Part shown: positions 15,889 to 25,500 of the stretch, piece by piece
Layout of the letters: every line of letters begins with the position of its first letter
Numbering within the stretch: position 1 is the stretch's first letter
Source of the DNA: UBA1195 sp045598025
GTDB taxonomy: Bacteria > Bacteroidota > Bacteroidia > Bacteroidales > WCHB1-69
Assembly (NCBI GenBank): GCA_045598025.1
Contig: JAZLLH010000024.1
Location: 1 to 43,773, forward strand
Reading direction: 5' to 3'
DNA: 43,773 nt
Made by a program: the position numbers and the translations under genes
Notes under the pieces: model-generated
Databases searched by the model: none
The model's input: the letters and a program-made list of their open reading frames with translations, nothing else
Told to the model about the DNA's origin: nothing

Positions 15889-16440
15889 ATGAGTGAGACG
15901 AACATGAAATGGTATGTGTTACGAGCCATTACGGGTCATGAAAAGAAGATCAAGCAGCACATTGAAGCTGAAGTTGCGAGTCGGAATTTTCAGGATTATG
16001 TAGCGCAAGTACTGATCCCGATTGAAAAGGTTTACCAGATTCGGAACGGAAAGAAAATTTCGAAAGAAAAGAATTTCTATCCGGGTTATATTTTCGTGGA
16101 GGCCGACCTCACGCAGGGAGAGGTGAAGCACTTGTTGCGTAACACTCCCAGTGTATTGGGTTTCCTCGGAGCCAATGCCAACGAGCCGGAGGCACTGCGC
16201 GAAAGCGAGGTGATGAGGCTGCTTGGCAAGGTGGACGAGCTGGTCGAGAACGAAGAAGAACAGGTGGCCTCTTTCATGGTGGGTGAATCCATTACGGTAA
16301 CTGACGGGCCTTTCAACAGTTTCAGCGGAGTGGTGGAAGAAGTGAATCAGGAGAGAAAAAAACTGAAGGTGTCGGTGAAAATCTTCGGTAGAAAAACCCC
16401 GTTGGAATTGAACTACTCGCAAGTCGCGAAGGAGTCCTGA
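15889..16440 (+). CDS. nusG: transcription termination/antitermination factor NusG
   Basis: This 183-residue protein is the housekeeping NusG. The NGN domain (MKWYVLRAITGHEKKIKQHIE to about residue 115, with FYPGYIFVEA) binds the RNA polymerase clamp. A C-terminal KOW domain (GESITVTDGPFNSFSGVVEEVN) binds Rho or ribosomal S10. The second Met at residue 6 (MKWYV) could be the true start. It is not a UpxY-type capsule regulator, since it sits in the secE-nusG-rplK context. Confidence 0.96.
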   Translation: MSETNMKWYVLRAITGHEKKIKQHIEAEVASRNFQDYVAQVLIPIEKVYQIRNGKKISKEKNFYPGYIFVEADLTQGEVKHLLRNTPSVLGFLGANANEPEALRESEVMRLLGKVDELVENEEEQVASFMVGESITVTDGPFNSFSGVVEEVNQERKKLKVSVKIFGRKTPLELNYSQVAKES

Positions 16441-16482
16441 AGAAAGGAAATTTAGTTTTAACTCAAAAAAGTAATTCACAAA

Positions 16483-16929
16483 ATGGCAAAAGAAGTTGCA
16501 GGGCTTATCAAGCTGCAAATCAAAGGTGGTGCCGCCAATCCGTCACCTCCAGTAGGTCCGGCCTTGGGTTCCAAGGGCGTGAACATTATGGATTTCTGCA
16601 AGCAGTTCAATGCGCGTACGCAGGACAAAGCAGGGAAAGTCATCCCCGTTATCATAACTGTTTACAAGGACAAATCTTTTGATTTCATACTGAAAGTATC
16701 TCCGGTTGCTGTGATGATTTTGGAAGCGACGAAAGCCGCCAAAGGTTCGGGTGAACCCAACCGTTCCAAAGTCGCCAACCTCACTTGGGATCAGGTCCGC
16801 GCCATCGCCGAAGAAAAAATGCCCGACCTCAATTGTTTCACGGTTGAGTCGGCCATGAAGATGGTTGCCGGAACGGCCCGTAGTATGGGTGTGACTGTCA
16901 AAGGAGGAACAAGCCCTTTTGAAAATTAG
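16483..16929 (+). CDS. rplK: 50S ribosomal protein L11
   Basis: This 148-residue protein has the proline-rich N-terminal stretch NPSPPVGPALGSKGVNIMDFCKQFN, which binds thiopeptides and the stringent factor region. Its RNA-binding C-terminal domain follows (KMPDLNC, AGTARSMGV). It forms the base of the L7/L12 stalk on 23S rRNA. It sits 42 bases after nusG and 27 before rplA. Confidence 0.97.
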   Translation: MAKEVAGLIKLQIKGGAANPSPPVGPALGSKGVNIMDFCKQFNARTQDKAGKVIPVIITVYKDKSFDFILKVSPVAVMILEATKAAKGSGEPNRSKVANLTWDQVRAIAEEKMPDLNCFTVESAMKMVAGTARSMGVTVKGGTSPFEN

Positions 16930-16956
16930 TCATTAAAACTTTAAAGAATCACAAAA

Positions 16957-17655
16957 ATGGCAAAAATATCGAAAAAACGTAAAGAAGTCTTGGCCAAGCA
17001 CGACCTTTCTCAAGTGTACGGCCTGACTGAAGCCGTTCAAGTAGTGAAAGACATCACTTTCACCAAATTTGACGCTTCCGTGGATATTGACGTCCGTCTG
17101 GGTGTTGATCCCCGAAAAGCCAATCAGATGGTGAGAGGAGTCGTTACTTTACCGCACGGAACAGGAAAAGTGGTCCGAGTGCTCGCACTGGTCACCCCTG
17201 AAAAAGAAGAAGAAGCGAAAGCTGCGGGAGCCGATTATGTTGGTTTGGATGAGTATGTGCAGAAAATCAAAGAAGGTTGGACGGATGTGGATGTCATCAT
17301 CACCATGCCGAACGTCATGCCGAAAATCGGTGCTCTGGGTAGAATCCTGGGTCCCCGCGGTCTGATGCCGAACCCGAAAACCGGTACTGTTACCATGGAA
17401 GTGGGCAAAGCCATTACCGAGGTGAAAGCCGGTAAAATTGATTTTAAAGTGGACAAATACGGTATCATACATACTTCCGTGGCAAAAGTGTCCTTCGCAC
17501 CTGAAAAAATCTATGACAATGTGAAGGAAATGCTGGCTACCATCATCAAATTGAAACCGGCAGCCGCCAAGGGAACCTATGTAAAGAGCGTGTATCTCTC
17601 CAGCACCATGAGTCCCGGTGTACAAGTGGATATGAAGTCCGTTGCAATAAATTAA
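16957..17655 (+). CDS. rplA: 50S ribosomal protein L1
   Basis: This 232-residue protein of the L1 stalk aids release of deacylated tRNA. Recognisable blocks are SVDIDVRLGVDPRKANQMVRG, the central GRILGPRGLMPNPKTGTVT and the C-terminal GTYVKSVYLSSTMSPGVQVD. In many bacteria L1 represses its own rplKA mRNA, but no leader site could be assigned here. rplJ follows after only seven bases. Confidence 0.97.
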   Translation: MAKISKKRKEVLAKHDLSQVYGLTEAVQVVKDITFTKFDASVDIDVRLGVDPRKANQMVRGVVTLPHGTGKVVRVLALVTPEKEEEAKAAGADYVGLDEYVQKIKEGWTDVDVIITMPNVMPKIGALGRILGPRGLMPNPKTGTVTMEVGKAITEVKAGKIDFKVDKYGIIHTSVAKVSFAPEKIYDNVKEMLATIIKLKPAAAKGTYVKSVYLSSTMSPGVQVDMKSVAIN

Positions 17656-17662
17656 AATTATT

Positions 17663-18184
17663 ATGCGTAAAGAAGAGAAAGCACAAGAAATTAACGAGAT
17701 CGCTGAGATTCTTTCCAAGTACAATACGGTTTACGTAGCCGATTTGACCGGACTGACTGTCGAAAAGACCAACAACCTGCGCAGAACCTGTTTCCGCAAG
17801 GGTGTCAAGGTGAGAATGGTGAAGAACACCTTCCTGAAGAAGGCCATGGAACAGTTGGATACGGACTATTCCGAAATGTACGGAGCGCTGCACGGTAATT
17901 CCGCTATTCTGGTTTCCGAAACCGGCAACCTTCCGGCGCGTATTATCAAGGACTTCCGTGGAAAAGCCGAAATCCCGGCCATCAAAGCCGCTTTCATCGA
18001 TTCCGCCGTCTATGTAGGCGACAATCAGATCGATGTCCTGGCCAACCTGAAGTCTCGCGAAGAATTGATCGGCGATATTATCGGACTGCTGCAGTCTCCT
18101 GCACGCAACGTGATTTCCGCGTTGCAGTCGGGTGGCGGCAAACTGGCCGGTATCGTCAAAACACTCTCAGAGAGAGAAAATTAA
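17663..18184 (+). CDS. rplJ: 50S ribosomal protein L10
   Basis: This 173-residue protein anchors L7/L12 dimers on the ribosome. N-terminal rRNA-binding part: VYVADLTGLTVEKTNNLRRTCF and RMVKNTFLKKAM. The long C-terminal helix ends ALQSGGGKLAGIVKTLSEREN. The rplA-rplJ gap is only seven bases, so there is no room for the long L10-binding mRNA leader that controls rplJL in E. coli. Any such control must act elsewhere. Confidence 0.96.
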   Translation: MRKEEKAQEINEIAEILSKYNTVYVADLTGLTVEKTNNLRRTCFRKGVKVRMVKNTFLKKAMEQLDTDYSEMYGALHGNSAILVSETGNLPARIIKDFRGKAEIPAIKAAFIDSAVYVGDNQIDVLANLKSREELIGDIIGLLQSPARNVISALQSGGGKLAGIVKTLSEREN

Positions 18185-18221
18185 TTAACATTAGTAAAAA
18201 AACACAAAAAAAATTAATAAC

Positions 18222-18599
18222 ATGGCAGATTTGAAAGCTTTTGCTGAACAATTAGTAAATTTAACCGTTAAAGAAGTTAACGAATTAGCACAGATACTGA
18301 AAGACGAATACGGTATTGACCCTGCAGCTGCTGCTGTTGCAGTTGCCGCTGGTCCCGCCGCCGGTGCCGCCGAAGCCGCTGAAGAAAAAACTTCCTTCGA
18401 CGTCGTGTTGAAGAACGCTGGTGCCCAGAAACTGGCCGTCGTCAAATTAGTGAAAGAACTCACCGGTCTTGGACTGAAAGAAGCCAAGGAATTGGTGGAT
18501 GCCGCTCCTAAGGCCGTCAAAGAAGGTGTCGACAAAGCCGAGGCCGAATCTTTGAAGAAAGCATTGGAAGAAGCCGGTGCTGAAGTGGAAATGAAATAA
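18222..18599 (+). CDS. rplL: 50S ribosomal protein L7/L12
   Basis: This 125-residue acidic stalk protein recruits translation GTPases. The N-terminal dimerisation helices (FAEQLVNLTVKEVNELAQILKDEYGI) are followed by an Ala/Gly-rich hinge (about 28-50). The C-terminal domain begins KTSFDVVLKNAGAQKLAVVKLVKELTGLGLKEAKELVD-like and ends EAGAEVEMK. It lies 37 bases after rplJ. A strong hairpin with a T-run separates it from rpoB. Confidence 0.97.
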   Translation: MADLKAFAEQLVNLTVKEVNELAQILKDEYGIDPAAAAVAVAAGPAAGAAEAAEEKTSFDVVLKNAGAQKLAVVKLVKELTGLGLKEAKELVDAAPKAVKEGVDKAEAESLKKALEEAGAEVEMK

Positions 18600-18617
18600 T
18601 TTTCCTTTCCCACGCTT

Positions 18618-18664
18618 ACCTATGAGTCCTCTTGATATCGGGGGACTCATAGGTTCTTTTTTGT
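18618..18664 (+). terminator. terminator-like attenuator between rplL and rpoB
   Basis: A 12-bp perfect stem ACCTATGAGTCC / GGACTCATAGGT (18618-18629 and 18643-18654) with a 13-base loop is followed by TCTTTTTTG. That is a good intrinsic terminator in the middle of the rplL-rpoB cluster. Partial read-through here would lower rpoBC transcription relative to the ribosomal proteins, as the rplL-rpoB attenuator does in E. coli. Confidence 0.85.
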
Positions 18665-18704
18665 CTTACGTTCTTTTAATAAAAACTTTTTAAAAGCTGA
18701 AGCC

Positions 18705-21700
18705 TTGGTTAATAAAACAGAAAGAATTAATTTTGCCTCTGCTGTGCAAACAGAGTATCCGGATTTTCTAGACATCCAGATACAGTCTTTTAAGGACTTC
18801 TTTCAGATTGACACAAATCCTGAGTTGAGATGCAAAGAAGGTCTGTATAAGGTTTTCGCAGAGAATTTTCCCATTTCCGACACGCGCAACTGTTTCGTGT
18901 TGGATTTTGTGGATTATTTTTTTGATGCGCCTCGCTACTCTGTCAAAGAGTGCATCGAAAGAGGACTGACCTACAGTGTTCCTCTGAAAGCGAAATTGAA
19001 ACTCTACTGCAATGATGTGGACAACGAAGATTTCGAGACCGTAGTACAGGATGTGTACCTCGGTCTGATTCCATATATGACGGAAAAGGGAACTTTTGTC
19101 ATTAATGGAGCAGAAAGGGTCATTGTTTCCCAATTGCACAGATCCCCCGGTGTATTTTTCGGCACTTCCTTCCATACGAACGGAACGCAGCTGTATTCAG
19201 CCCGTATCATCCCGTTCCGGGGGTCCTGGATTGAGTTCACGACCGATATTTCCAATGTGATGTATGCCTACATCGACAGGAAAAAGAAATTACCGGTCAC
19301 TACTTTGCTTCGTGCCATAGGTTATGAGTCGGACAAGGACATCCTGACCATTTTTGACATGGCCAACGAAGAAAAGGCCACAAAGACGAATCTGAAGAAG
19401 CTTCTCGGCCGCAAACTGGCTGCCAATGTGGTGAAGTTCAAAAACGAGGATTTTGTAGATGAAGAAACCGGTGAAGTGGTCACCATTTCCCGTCCGGAAG
19501 TGATTGTGGAGCGCGAAACCGTGCTGGAAGAACAGCACATCGCCATGATTACGAGCGTTGACGTGAAGACTGTGCTCATCCACAAGGATGACGAAACTTC
19601 CTCCGATTATTCAATCATTTTCAACACCTTGCAGAAGGACCCGACCAATTCGGAAAAAGAAGCCATCGACTATATCTATTTCCAGTTGCGCAATACCGCT
19701 CCCCCAGATGAGGAAACGGCCCGCTCGACTTTGGAAAAACTGTTTTTCTCCGACAAGCGTTACGACTTGGGAGAAATGGGACGTTACCGCATCAACCGCA
19801 AGCTGAACCTCGGTATCGCTCCCAATGTGCGTGTGCTGACCAATGAGGATATCATCAGCATCATCAAGCACCTCATCAAACTGATCAATTCCAAGGAAGA
19901 AGTGGACGATATCGACCACTTGAGCAATCGTCGTATCCGTACGGTGGGCGAGCAGTTCTCCAACCATTTCGGAGTGGGTCTGAACCGCATGGCCCGTACC
20001 ATACGCGACCGCATGAACGTGCGTGACAACGAATTGTTCCAGCCGATCGACCTGATTAACGCCAAGGCCCTGTCGTCTGTTATCAATTCCTTCTTCGGAA
20101 CCAACCAGCTGTCCCAGTTCATGGACCAGACCAATACTTTGGCCGAAATCACGCACAAACGTAGGATTTCTGCTTTGGGACAGGGAGGTATATCCCGTGA
20201 CCGTGCCGGTTTTGAAGTCCGTGACGTACACTACACCCACTACGGTCGTCTGTGTACCATCGAGACTCCGGAAGGTCCCAATATCGGACTGATTTCTTCT
20301 CTCTGTGTCTTTGCCAAAATCAATCACCTGGGATTCATCGAAACCCCGTACCGCAAGGTAAAGGACGGACAGGTGCAATTGAATGAGCCTTTGGTGTATC
20401 TGACCGCAGAAGAGGAGGAGGATCTGACCATTGCCCAGGCCATTGAGCCCTTGGACAAGGATGGAAACCTGCAGAATACCCGAATCAAGGCCAGAAAGAA
20501 TGTGGATTATCCTATCGCCAACCCGGAAGATATCAATCTTATCGATGTGGCTCCGAACCAGATAGCATCCATAGCTGCCTCTCTGATTCCTTTCCTGGAA
20601 CACGACGACGCCAACCGTGCCCTGATGGGATCCAACATGATGCGTCAGGCCGTTCCTCTGTTGAAACCGGAAGCTCCTATTGTCGGAACCGGCATAGAGG
20701 AAATGGTGTGCCGCAGTTCCCGTTCGCAGGTGTATGCGGAAGGGGATGGTACCATTGAGTATGTTGACAATACCCAGATTCGCGTCCGTTACGACCGTAC
20801 CGAAAAAGAGGAACTGGTCAGTTTCGATCCGCAGACGAAAATCTACGAACTGACGAAATACCAGCGTACCAATCAGAGTACCTGTATCAATATCTGCCCC
20901 ATCGTTCACAAAGGGCAGCGGGTGGTCAAAGGGCAGGTGCTGACGGAAGGTTACGGTACCCAGAACGGCGAATTGGCTCTCGGCCGCAACCTGAAGGTCG
21001 CCTTCATGCCTTGGAAGGGGTACAACTTCGAAGATGCCATCGTGATTTCTGAAAGAGTGATCAAGGAAGACATCTTCACTTCCATACATATCGAAGAATT
21101 CACCTTGGAAGTCCGCGATACCAAACGGGGTATTGAGGAGTTGACCAACGATATACCCAATGTGAGTTCGGAAGCAACCAAGGATCTGGATCCCAGCGGT
21201 CTGATCCGCGTAGGTGCCTATGTCAACGAGGGCGATATCCTTATCGGTAAGATTACGCCTAAAGGAGAGTCCTATCCGACTCCGGAGGAAAAACTGCTCC
21301 GTGCCATTTTCGGTGACAAGGCCGGTGATGTCAAGGACGCTTCCCTGAAAGCACCCCCATCCATGCAGGGTATTGTGCTTGAGAACTATCTGTTCTCCCG
21401 CATGATGAAGTCCCGCAAAGGAAAACTGAAAGAAAAAGACACCTTGAAGGACATTGATGCCCAGTACGAAAAGGAATCTTCTGCTCTCAAGGAGGCACTC
21501 GTGGTCAAATTGTACCGCATCCTTGAAGGCAAGTTATCCCATGGCGTCATGGACAACAACAAGAATGTCTTTATACCCAAGGGTCCGAAATTCTCCCAGA
21601 AGGCGTTGGCTACCATTGATTTCAGCGTCGTCAATATGGACGGATGGACTACGGACAAGAAAATCAATGCCCTGGTACAGCAGGTGGTACGCAATTACAA

Positions 21701-22505
21701 TGAGAAACTGCGCATCCTGAATGCCCGCTATACCCGTGAGAAATTTGCCGTCACTGTCGGTGATGAACTTCCTTCCGGTATTGTACAGATGGCGAAGGTT
21801 TACATTGCCGATAAGCGCAAACTGAAAATCGGTGACAAAATGGCCGGTCGTCACGGTAACAAGGGTATTGTAGCCAAGATTGTCAAGGAAGAAGACATGC
21901 CGTTCATGGAAGACGGAACACCGGTGGACATCGTTCTGAACCCGCTGGGTGTGCCTTCTCGTATGAACATCGGCCAGATATATGAAACCATTTTGGGATG
22001 GGCCGGAAAACAGCTCGGACTGAAGTTCGCCACCCCGATTTTCGATGGTGCCACGGCCGAAGAAGTCAATGACTATCTGCAAAAAGCCGGTCTGCCTGAA
22101 AACGGCAGCGTATACCTCTATGACGGCGGAACGGGCGACCGTTTCGAGCAAAAGGTTACGGTGGGTTATATTTATATGTTGAAACTGCACCATCTGGTCG
22201 ACGACAAGATGCATGCCCGTTCCATCGGACCGTATTCCCTGATTACCCAACAGCCTCTGGGCGGTAAGGCCCAGTTCGGTGGTCAGCGTTTCGGAGAAAT
22301 GGAAGTCTGGGCATTGGAAGCCTTCGGTGCTGCCAATGTGCTGCAGGAAATCCTGACCGTGAAGTCCGATGATGTGGTCGGTCGTGCCAAGGCATACGAG
22401 GCCATCGTCAAAGGAGAAAATATGCCGGTCCCGGGATTGCCCGAGTCGTTTAACGTATTGGTGAACGAGTTGCGCGGATTGGGTTTGGAAGTGACTTTCG
22501 AATAG
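18705..22505 (+). CDS. rpoB: RNA polymerase subunit beta
   Basis: This 1266-residue protein is the beta subunit. The start is a TTG at 18705, giving MVNKTERINFAS, which fits the family N-terminus. No in-frame ATG lies nearby upstream, and downstream ones would remove conserved sequence. Conserved blocks include INSFFGTNQLSQFMDQ, HKRRISALG, GFEVRDVHYTHYGRL, ETPEGPNIGLISSL, KIGDKMAGRHGNKGI near 1045, and the C-terminal GGKAQFGGQRFGEMEVWALEA-like block. In the rifamycin-pocket region three usually invariant prolines are replaced: T478 (E. coli P520), Q493 (P535) and T518 (P560). The classic resistance positions Q513, D516, H526, R529, S531 and L533 are unchanged. Confidence 0.98.
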   Translation: MVNKTERINFASAVQTEYPDFLDIQIQSFKDFFQIDTNPELRCKEGLYKVFAENFPISDTRNCFVLDFVDYFFDAPRYSVKECIERGLTYSVPLKAKLKLYCNDVDNEDFETVVQDVYLGLIPYMTEKGTFVINGAERVIVSQLHRSPGVFFGTSFHTNGTQLYSARIIPFRGSWIEFTTDISNVMYAYIDRKKKLPVTTLLRAIGYESDKDILTIFDMANEEKATKTNLKKLLGRKLAANVVKFKNEDFVDEETGEVVTISRPEVIVERETVLEEQHIAMITSVDVKTVLIHKDDETSSDYSIIFNTLQKDPTNSEKEAIDYIYFQLRNTAPPDEETARSTLEKLFFSDKRYDLGEMGRYRINRKLNLGIAPNVRVLTNEDIISIIKHLIKLINSKEEVDDIDHLSNRRIRTVGEQFSNHFGVGLNRMARTIRDRMNVRDNELFQPIDLINAKALSSVINSFFGTNQLSQFMDQTNTLAEITHKRRISALGQGGISRDRAGFEVRDVHYTHYGRLCTIETPEGPNIGLISSLCVFAKINHLGFIETPYRKVKDGQVQLNEPLVYLTAEEEEDLTIAQAIEPLDKDGNLQNTRIKARKNVDYPIANPEDINLIDVAPNQIASIAASLIPFLEHDDANRALMGSNMMRQAVPLLKPEAPIVGTGIEEMVCRSSRSQVYAEGDGTIEYVDNTQIRVRYDRTEKEELVSFDPQTKIYELTKYQRTNQSTCINICPIVHKGQRVVKGQVLTEGYGTQNGELALGRNLKVAFMPWKGYNFEDAIVISERVIKEDIFTSIHIEEFTLEVRDTKRGIEELTNDIPNVSSEATKDLDPSGLIRVGAYVNEGDILIGKITPKGESYPTPEEKLLRAIFGDKAGDVKDASLKAPPSMQGIVLENYLFSRMMKSRKGKLKEKDTLKDIDAQYEKESSALKEALVVKLYRILEGKLSHGVMDNNKNVFIPKGPKFSQKALATIDFSVVNMDGWTTDKKINALVQQVVRNYNEKLRILNARYTREKFAVTVGDELPSGIVQMAKVYIADKRKLKIGDKMAGRHGNKGIVAKIVKEEDMPFMEDGTPVDIVLNPLGVPSRMNIGQIYETILGWAGKQLGLKFATPIFDGATAEEVNDYLQKAGLPENGSVYLYDGGTGDRFEQKVTVGYIYMLKLHHLVDDKMHARSIGPYSLITQQPLGGKAQFGGQRFGEMEVWALEAFGAANVLQEILTVKSDDVVGRAKAYEAIVKGENMPVPGLPESFNVLVNELRGLGLEVTFE

Positions 22506-22545
22506 GTTCCGCAACAGAGATTAACTTTGTAAATAATAAAGACAC

Positions 22546-25500
22546 ATGGCTTTAAAAAAAGATAACAATACACGAAAAGATTTTTCAAAGATCACCGTCA
22601 GCCTGGCTTCTCCCAAATCGATTTTTGATCAGTCGCACGGAGAAGTGACCAAGCCGGAGACGATCAACTACCGCACATACAAGGCGGAACGCGACGGTTT
22701 GTTCTGCGAACGCATTTTCGGCCCCTGCAAAGACTGGGAATGCCATTGCGGAAAGTACAAGCGCATCCGTTACAAAGGTGTCATCTGCGACCATTGCGGT
22801 GTGGAAGTGACCGAGCGCAAGGTGCGTCGTGAGCGCATGGGACACATACAACTGGTGATTCCTGTGGCCCACATTTGGTTCTTCAAATCCTCTCCCAACA
22901 AAATCGGAGCATTTGTCGGTCTTCCCTCCAAGGCGGTGGAGTCTGTCATCTACTACGAAAAGTACCTGGTCGTCCAGGCGGGCGCCGCGGCAGAATTGGG
23001 TGAACAGAGCGTCAGCAGAATGGATCTGCTGAGTGAAGAAGAGTATTTCTCCGTACTGGACCGTCTTCCCAAGGAAAATGCCAATCTGGAAGATACCGAT
23101 CCCAACAAGTTCATTGCCAAGATGGGAGCCGAAGCTCTGTACGATATCATCGTCAGTATCGACATAGACAAGGAGTCCTATGAACTGCGTCACCGCGCGG
23201 ACAACGAAACATCTCAGCAGCGCAAGCAGGAATTGCTGAAACGTCTGCATGTTTTCGAATCCTTCCGCGACAGCCGCAAGCGCATTGAAAACCGTCCGGA
23301 ATGGATGATCATGAAGATTATTCCGGTGATCCCGCCCGAATTGCGTCCTCTGGTGCCTCTGGATGGCGGACGTTTTGCCACTTCCGATCTGAACGAACTC
23401 TACCGCAGAGTGATCATCCGTAACAACCGTCTGAAACGTCTCATGGACATCAAGGCTCCGGATGTGATCATGCGTAACGAAAAGCGCATGCTGCAGGAAG
23501 CTGTCGATTCTCTGTTTGACAATTCCCGCAAAACCAATGCGTTCAAATCCGATTCCCGTGCACTGAAATCCTTGTCCGACAGTTTGAAAGGTAAACAGGG
23601 CCGTTTCCGTCAGAACCTGCTGGGTAAGCGTGTGGACTATTCCGGCCGTTCGGTTATCATCGTCGGTCCGGATCTGCACCTCAACGAATGCGGTCTGCCC
23701 AAGGATATGGCTGCTGAACTGTTCAAGCCGTTTATCATCAGACAATTGCTGGAACGCGGAATCGTCAAAACCGTGAAATCCGCCAAGAAGATTGTCGATC
23801 GCAAGGATCCGGTGATCTGGGACATTCTGGAAAATATTCTGAAAGGACATCCTGTACTGCTGAACCGTGCTCCTACTTTGCACCGTTTGGGTATACAGGC
23901 TTTCCAGCCCAAATTGGTGGAAGGCAAGGCCATCCGTCTGCACCCGCTGGCATGTACGGCTTTCAATGCTGACTTCGACGGTGACCAGATGGCCGTGCAC
24001 GTACCCCTGGGCAATGCAGCCGTTCTGGAAGCGCAGCTGCTGATGCTGTGCTCCCACAACATTCTGAATCCGGCCAACGGAAGTCCTATTACCGTTCCTT
24101 CTCAGGACATGGTACTCGGTCTGTATTACATCACCAAAGAACTTCATTCCACCGACGATTTCAAAGTCCCTGGCGAAGGCAAGGTGTTTTATGGAGCCGA
24201 AGAAGTCATCATGGCCTACAACGAAGGCAAGGTGCATATGAATGCCTGCATCAAATGCCGTGTCAATCTCAATGGCGACGGCAAGATGGTGCTCATCGAT
24301 ACGACGGTAGGTCGGGTGCTGTTCAACCAGGTGGTTCCTTTTGAATACGGATACATCAATAAACTCTTGACCAAAAAATCCCTGCGTGATATCATCGGTG
24401 ATGTGCTGAAGAAAACCAGCACTGCCAAGACTGCCAAATTCCTGGACGATATCAAGGATATGGGATATAAGATGGCTTTCCGCGGCGGATTGTCCTTCAA
24501 TCTGGGCGATGTAATCATCCCGAAAGAGAAGGCCGAAATCATCGCCGAGGCCAACAAGCAGGTGGAAGACATCATGGACCAGTTCTACAACGGATGGATC
24601 ACCGGTACTGAGCGTTACAATCAGGTCATCGACGTATGGTCCAGTGTGAACATCAAGATCAAAGACATCCTGCTCAAACAGCTGAGAGCCGACAAACAGG
24701 GCTTCAACTCTGTATACATGATGCTGGATTCCGGAGCCCGTGGTTCCGATGCCCAGATTACCCAGCTGTCCGGTATGCGTGGTCTGATGGCCAAGCCTAC
24801 CAAAGCCGGTGCCGTCGGAGGTGAAATCGTCGAAAATCCTATTCTGTCCAACTTCAAAGAAGGCTTGTCCGTTTTGGAATACTTCATTTCTACTCACGGT
24901 GCCCGTAAAGGTTTGGCAGATACCGCTCTGAAAACGGCTGACGCAGGTTACCTGACGCGTCGTCTGGTCGATGTCGCTCACGACGTCATTATTTCAGAAG
25001 AGGATTGTGGTACGTTGAGGGGATTGACTGTCAGTGCTTTCAAACAGAACGACGTGGTCGTGGCATCCTTGTACGAGCGCATTCTCGGTCGTACCAGCCT
25101 GCACGACATTTACGATCCGACTACCAACGAACTCATCGTAGCTGCCGGAAACGAAATCAACGAAGCTGTCGGCAAACGCATTGAAGCGGCCGGCATTGAA
25201 GAAGTTGAAATCCGTTCCGTACTCACCTGCGAATCCAAGCGCGGTGTGTGTGCCCGCTGTTACGGCCGCAACCTGGCCACCTCCAAGATGGTGCAGAAGG
25301 GCGAAACCGTGGGTGTCATCGCAGCCCAGTCCATCGGTGAACCTGGAACGCAGTTGACCTTGCGTACCTTCCACGTCGGTGGTGTGGCCGGTGCTTCCCG
25401 TACGGAAGCCGACATCAAGGCCAAATATAGCGGTATCCTTGAAATTGACGAGTTGCGTACCGTTGATATGAAGAAGGACGATGCCCTGAGCGGGAAGCAG

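Noticed and set aside
15889..16440. NusG paralogue of UpxY type controlling the capsule operon
   Set aside because: It lies between secE and rplK and has ordinary NusG NGN and KOW domains, so it is the housekeeping factor.
22585..24981. 798-codon open frame on the minus strand inside rpoC
   Set aside because: It is exactly antisense to the conserved catalytic part of rpoC. Its composition reflects the codon bias of rpoC and no domain pattern appears. The same applies to the 735-codon minus frame at 24994-27201 and those inside rpoB.
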